The translations under genes were made by a program, and so were the position numbers. 64,000 nt of DNA from Proteles cristata cristata. Taxonomy: Eukaryota > Chordata > Mammalia > Carnivora > Hyaenidae. Where the stretch lies: positions 496,001 through 560,000 of the forward strand of contig JAESUZ010003517.1 of assembly GCA_017311185.1 (NCBI GenBank). The letters run 5' to 3'. Shown here piece by piece: positions 59,440 to 64,000 of the stretch (positions are counted from its first letter, which is position 1; each line of letters starts with the position of its first letter). The notes under the pieces were generated by a model. That model worked only from the letters and a program-made list of their open reading frames with translations, had not been told where the DNA came from and ran no database searches.

Positions 59440-59930
59440 CAGCACAGTAGGACCCTGCCTCTGAAGACTGAATATGTCACTGTCCCTGCCCATGAGGGCT
59501 TCAGATTTCAACTTGTGGCAACAAACGTAAACAAGAAATTACAGCACCAAATGATGATGTGCTGCTAGGGAAATCCACAAAGTTCTTCTACAATCACAGA
59601 AAAAAAGAATCAAGAGAGGTTTCCCTGAAGAGTTGGCCGGAGCTGGTCCTGCCATCCAAGGGTGGTGTTTACCACGTCACCGTAAGAGCAGGGTCTTCAG
59701 GGACAGTGACAGGGAGAACAGGCTGAAGAACACTTAAGTTTGACCAGAAGGTACACGGTTAGAAGTGGCACAGACTAGCCGGCAGGTAAGCAAGTGGCAG
59801 CCCAGGCTGCGCCTCGCATGTCAGGTTTAAGGAGTCAAGACCACACCTCCTTGGGCAATAAGGCAGCAACCAAGGATTCTACGCAGAGAAGCTGCATGAT
59901 CTAGGTGTTTTCCAGAAGACACCACTGAGT
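59440..59930 (-). repeat. L2-like antisense fragment
   Basis: 'tgtccctgcccatgagggcttc', 'gaggtttccctgaagagttgg' and later 'ccaaggattctacgcagagaagctgcatgat' follow an old LINE2-type repeat in degenerate form. The subfamily is not certain. Confidence 0.4.
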
Positions 59931-60094
59931 ACGTCACCTTGGTCAAGGTTACTGCAAATGTCCCCGGGTGCAGGTCTGGACCTGAGAGGCTTGCAATTAA
60001 GTTCACACTGAAATAAATAATGAAATAACGAGGGCCTAAAGTGAGGTGGTAGCAACAGGAATACAGGAGAAATAAAACAACTGTGCTATGTAAA

Positions 60095-60255
60095 CTTGGG
60101 ATCAGAATGTAAAACTGTAAGCCTCATTTTGTTATCTGTAAAATGGAGATATATAATAGCCTTAAAAGGATTAAATGAGACAATGCATGAAATTAGCTTA
60201 ACATAGTGCCTGCTGTACATTAAGTGTTGGTCCTTATCGGCTTAATTATTAGGTG
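60095..60255 (+). repeat. MIR element
   Basis: 'cctcattttgttatctgtaaaatggagat', 'ggattaaatgagacaatgcatg' and 'catagtgcctgctgtacattaagtg' are textbook MIR core and tail. Confidence 0.85.
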
Positions 60256-60259
60256 GGGG

Positions 60260-62330
60260 CCAGGTTACTGATGAAGCCTTCGATGAGCTGTGTCCCACTG
60301 TCTTCCTGTTACTAATGAAACTCGTTCTAGGTCTTACGGTTATAGTACCCACCTCATTCAATTATGATTGTTCAATAAATGCTAAGCACAAAAAAGTGAA
60401 AATTACACCTGTTGTATTAGCCTTGGGGCAGGACACAGGATTAACTGTTGCAGAAATCAAACTTTGCAAAAATAAGAAAGAGAGAGAGAGAAGCATCAGA
60501 GTCACTCTTTTAATTAAAGGATATAACAAAGGCTAAGAATACCACTAGGACTGGAGTACACCTGTTTGTACTTAAAATACCTTCCATATCAGTGTTGTGA
60601 CAGAAAGCCCTTATCTTAAAGATCCGTATTAGGAGATTAACTGAATCTAGTGTTTTGGTCAGTCTGAAAGAAGTTTAATTTCTTAGGCTGGGAAAAAGAG
60701 GAACAAAGATTTTTAAGTCCATAAATGAAGGATTTCAAAATAAAAATAGTAACTATAACTTAAACAAGGAAAACTTCATCTATACATACTCTTGCCAGAA
60801 AGTTTTAACACATAAAGCCTTCCTATTCAAATTCTGAAATATATAAATATCTACTGACATTATCCGGGGGTGGAGGAGTGAGACATTACAAATAAATTAT
60901 TTTCAATACACTTTTAGACAAGGAATTCGGCATCATGGTATTTAAGTCATTTCATTATTATAATCTGCCAAAAGTGACATAAATCACAGTATTTTACAAC
61001 TGAAGGAGACATAGAAATCATCTAGTTCCATGAATTTCAGGGCCTTCAATTAATTGCGACCCACAGTTTAAAATCCCAGCCTGGCATCTGTATGTATATA
61101 ATGTTTTAAAATGTGATTATTTCTAAAGCTCCCATTCACAGTATAATTGCAGTAAGCAGAAACTGTGTACAGTAAAACTTTTTAAGACATCGTAAGCACT
61201 GAAAAAACCAACTCTTTGAAACATAACTCCATTGAATTTCAGTCTGTCTGGACAGCCCAATTCTACAATCCCCCTGACCCTCCAATAAAGGGAAAAAAAA
61301 AAAAGCCCACTAACTGCAGAATTCCGTGTTGGTAAGATTCACCTAGATCAGAAATAAGTTCTTCGTATAGAATTCTGACGGGTTCTTTGCTTAAGATTTA
61401 TAGGTTGGGTAGACAAGAGAGGCACTGTCAGGAAAATCGTGACAGGCCAAAAAAAAAGGAGGAGGGGCAGAGAGAAAATAAGGGGCAAAGAACACTACCT
61501 ACACACCACCCTCTGTTATCTATCACTCCTGTCTTGAGCACCAAAATGTAATTCCCCTTCTTATAAATTCACTTCAGTGACACACACCAAAAGTACATGT
61601 GAGGATAAGCTGACAGTTTATGGTCTTACACTTTGCCCCAGAGTACACAACAAATTAGATGTCCTGTGAGTGACTTCCTCAATTTTCTTAACCAGAGGGA
61701 AACAACCACAAATAAAGACAGCAATGCATACCGTGAAAGCGGAATGTACCTAACAGCACACAGAGACCGAACACCTAATAAGTGCTCCATCAGACCCTGC
61801 TCAGGAGACAGGCATCTTCCACGGCACCACTGCCTTGGGAGATTCTGTAATTCACAGACTCACTGCTGCTTCTGACCACTGATTTTAATGGGGGCATGCC
61901 ATGTTCTTTCAAAGAATTGTGTAATTTTCTGAATGAGTCAAGTGATGAACAGACTTTACAGGTGATTTTATTGCAGTCAGCACATACTGCATATTCTCAG
62001 CCTATTTTTATGGGTCTATCTGATCAAGAGACAGACTGAAAAACACCACAACAAGCAAAATAAATCACCTAATATAAGCAGGCTTACATTAACTTTTTAC
62101 ATCACAGGTTAATATGATTAAGCTAATAATTTCAGGATAAATCTAAGCAAAATAGCTACTTGGCAAACATTTTATTATTGCCCCTCTCTGATTTCAATGG
62201 CCTTGGAAAAGGGTGATGGGTTCTTCCGAGATGGCAAAGGTGAAGGGAATGAAGGGAAGGAATTATAAGAACGCAGTTAAAATACTTTGGTACTATATTA
62301 ATTTCTCCATTTAATTATGTCACACTTCTA
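60260..62330. other. Intron, nothing recognised
   Basis: Unassigned AT-rich intron with A-runs (61290-61304, 61451-61459). Open frames of 73 and 80 codons show no family resemblance. Confidence 0.3.
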
Positions 62331-62334
62331 GTTC

Positions 62335-62520
62335 TTCCATTCTACTAACTGGGTGGGAAGTCAAGTAAGTTACTTGTCTTTTCTGAGCTCCAACTTCCTT
62401 AACAGTGGAAGTTGGAAAAACAACTATCTTAGCGGTGCTTTGAGTATTACATTGGGAAAACAGACATAAAACTGGTAAGGAAAATGTAAAGTGCTATGCA
62501 AATATAAAGTATTTGATATA
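62335..62520 (+). repeat. MIR element
   Basis: 'aagtcaagtaagttacttgtcttttctgagctccaacttccttaac' and 'gtaaagtgctatgcaaatata' match the MIR layout. Confidence 0.65.
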
Positions 62521-62819
62521 TAATAAGATTTACAGTCTAAATGTTCAAGTGCCTGGTGCAATACATTGCCCATGAGTGCTCAAATATTTGTCCATTTATT
62601 CAATCATCATTTAAAACTCAGGTCCCAAAAATTCAATTCCGGAACACAAAAACCAATTCATGTACTACTCCTGCATTTTTCACTAGTAACATTATTAAGA
62701 AACCAGTTGTGCCTTTAGAATGATGAGTCATTCAATCCAATCCAAATCAACAGTCTTATTATTTTTTTTTTTCAATTTGTATTCTGTGCTAGGTCCTGTT
62801 CCAGTTGCTACATACAGTA

Positions 62820-63000
62820 ATACGCTGATTTAATACTTAGAATACCGGGTGGAAGAGTTATTATCCACAGATGAAAAACTAAAGTACAAGTTTAAATAAC
62901 ATGCCCAAGGACACAAGGCTAGCAAATGACAGACCTGGTGTTGCTCGAACTGAGGTATGACACCAAAACCGTGGCTCTCCACTACTACTACTCACTTTCC
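62820..63000 (-). repeat. MIR element
   Basis: 'ttatccacagatgaaaaact', 'aacatgcccaaggacacaaggctagcaaatgacag' and 'aaaccgtggctctccacta' are the antisense MIR order. Confidence 0.75.
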
Positions 63001-63009
63001 AATATGGTA

Positions 63010-63765
63010 GCCCGCCACATGCGACTACTGGGCACTTGGGAGGCTGGCTAGTCAGAACGTAACTGTGCTATAATTATACAATGCACACCACACTGCAAAG
63101 ACTTAGTACGATAAAAACAACATAAAGAAGTCTTACTGCCATTTTATATTGATTACAGGTTGAAATGACAGTATTTTACATAAATCCGATTAAACAAAAT
63201 AAATTCTTGAAATTAACTTCACCTGCTTTTTACTCGCTCACTGTGGCTAACAAAGTTTTAAATTTCATGTGCCTCACAAAGCATATACTAACTTTGGACG
63301 GTACTGATTTAGAACATCATACAAAACATTTCTAATACAAAGAGCACAAAAGAGCTTCAAATTTATAAACACATGCTTTGGAGTACAAATATACTCTCCA
63401 ATCTCAGCTAATAACTGTTTTTAATACTAAATTAGTGTAACCAACATTAAAAAAAAGTATAATCTCTTCATGTAAAATATTATTTTTTATTCCAGAATTA
63501 GATTTTTTAAGTTTCCCGTTAGGAAAATTGGTTTTTCCAAGTATAAAAGTGCTATCAACTAATCTATACTACAGGAATTACAGAAAAGCACACACACAAA
63601 AGAATCCATCACCCTACCAGTCAGAATATTTTAATCATTCATTAGTTCTGGGTATATATATATCCACTGATATAAATTATTAAAGTGTGACCATATTGTT
63701 TTATCATTTTGAAACTTGCTTTTTTTCCCTATTACGAACATTTCCTTTTATTACAAATTCTAAAA
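63010..63765. other. Intron; unrecognised, perhaps part of an old repeat
   Basis: AT-rich. The section around 63010-63310 ('gccacatgcgactactgggcacttggg') resembles a widespread antisense mammalian repeat, but I cannot name it. No exon candidates. Confidence 0.25.
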
Positions 63766-63769
63766 ATTA

Positions 63770-64000
63770 ACTTTTTACTTTGAAATAATTACAGATACAC
63801 AGAATGTTGCAAAAATAGTATGAGGTCCCGTATAACTTTCATCCAGTTTCCCATTCAGGGTTGCACCTTCTGGTAACAGGGCATTGGTGCCGCACATGCG
63901 CACGCGCATGTGTGTGTAGTTCTATGCCACCTGATTACAAGTGTAGATTCATGTAACAACCACCACCACAATCCAGATTAGGTTTCATCAATACACAACT
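63770..64000 (-). repeat. Old L1M 3' UTR-like fragment, cut by the window edge
   Basis: 'ataattacagatacacagaatgttgcaaaaatagta', 'cccatccagtttccc'-type text and 'catgtaacaaccaccaccacaatcc' are antisense L1M 3' UTR landmarks. Contains a near-perfect GC-rich palindrome at 63894-63913. Confidence 0.55.

Larger units (their letters stand above)
1393..64000 (-). other. RYBP: Giant RYBP intron, continuing beyond the window
   Basis: From the acceptor at 1395-1393 to the right edge I find no coding exon on either strand. I looked for the expected zinc-finger exon (Trp-Asp-Cys...Cys...Cys-x-x-Cys, followed by KGTSTR) and did not see it, so exons 1 and 2 probably lie to the right of 64000. The interval is filled with SINEC, L1, L2, MIR and DNA-transposon remnants plus one CpG island, listed separately. 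That this is one intron is an inference from the missing exon, not directly shown. Confidence 0.7.

Overview
The window is mammalian nuclear DNA, almost certainly from a cat-like carnivore (Feliformia, probably Felidae). Two things point there. About 24 copies of the tRNA-derived carnivore SINE (SINEC/CAN-SINE) are present, with the 'gcgcctgggtggctcag' head, B-box 'ggttcgagccc' and CT-rich/A-rich tail. The L1 elements are also of carnivore type.

The only gene recognised is RYBP, on the minus strand, at the left edge. Positions 1-336 are part of its 3' UTR, and 337-589, 1014-1112 and 1216-1392 are its last three coding exons. All four splice junctions that can be checked are GT-AG and phase-compatible. 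The joined exons encode 175 residues, exactly what is needed to run from residue 54 to residue 228 of the normal 228-residue protein. From 1393 to the right edge (about 62.6 kb) I find no further coding exon. The zinc-finger exon and first exon should lie beyond 64000, so nearly the whole window is one giant RYBP intron.

That intron is a layered mosaic of transposable elements. Ancient layers are MIR, L2, two MER2 (Tigger) copies, a MER5A-like copy and another hAT-like copy. Middle layers are degenerate L1M fragments, especially 16.6-19.0, 23.9-24.2, 29.2-31.8, 40.8-44.6, 44.6-48.5, 50.2-51.2 and 52.3-55.9 kb. Young layers are two 5'-truncated carnivore L1s, each inserted in an older L1 and flanked by a readable target-site duplication (TSD), and many SINEC copies, several also with readable TSDs.

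The main unexplained structure is a CpG island at about 36.5-37.14 kb, with roughly 56 CpGs in 600 bp. It lies deep in the intron and carries a strong G-quadruplex motif and NRF1-like and CRE-like sites. It may be an alternative or orphan promoter or an enhancer inside RYBP. No CRISPR array, operon, intact autonomous element, tRNA/rRNA gene or undescribed coding system was found.
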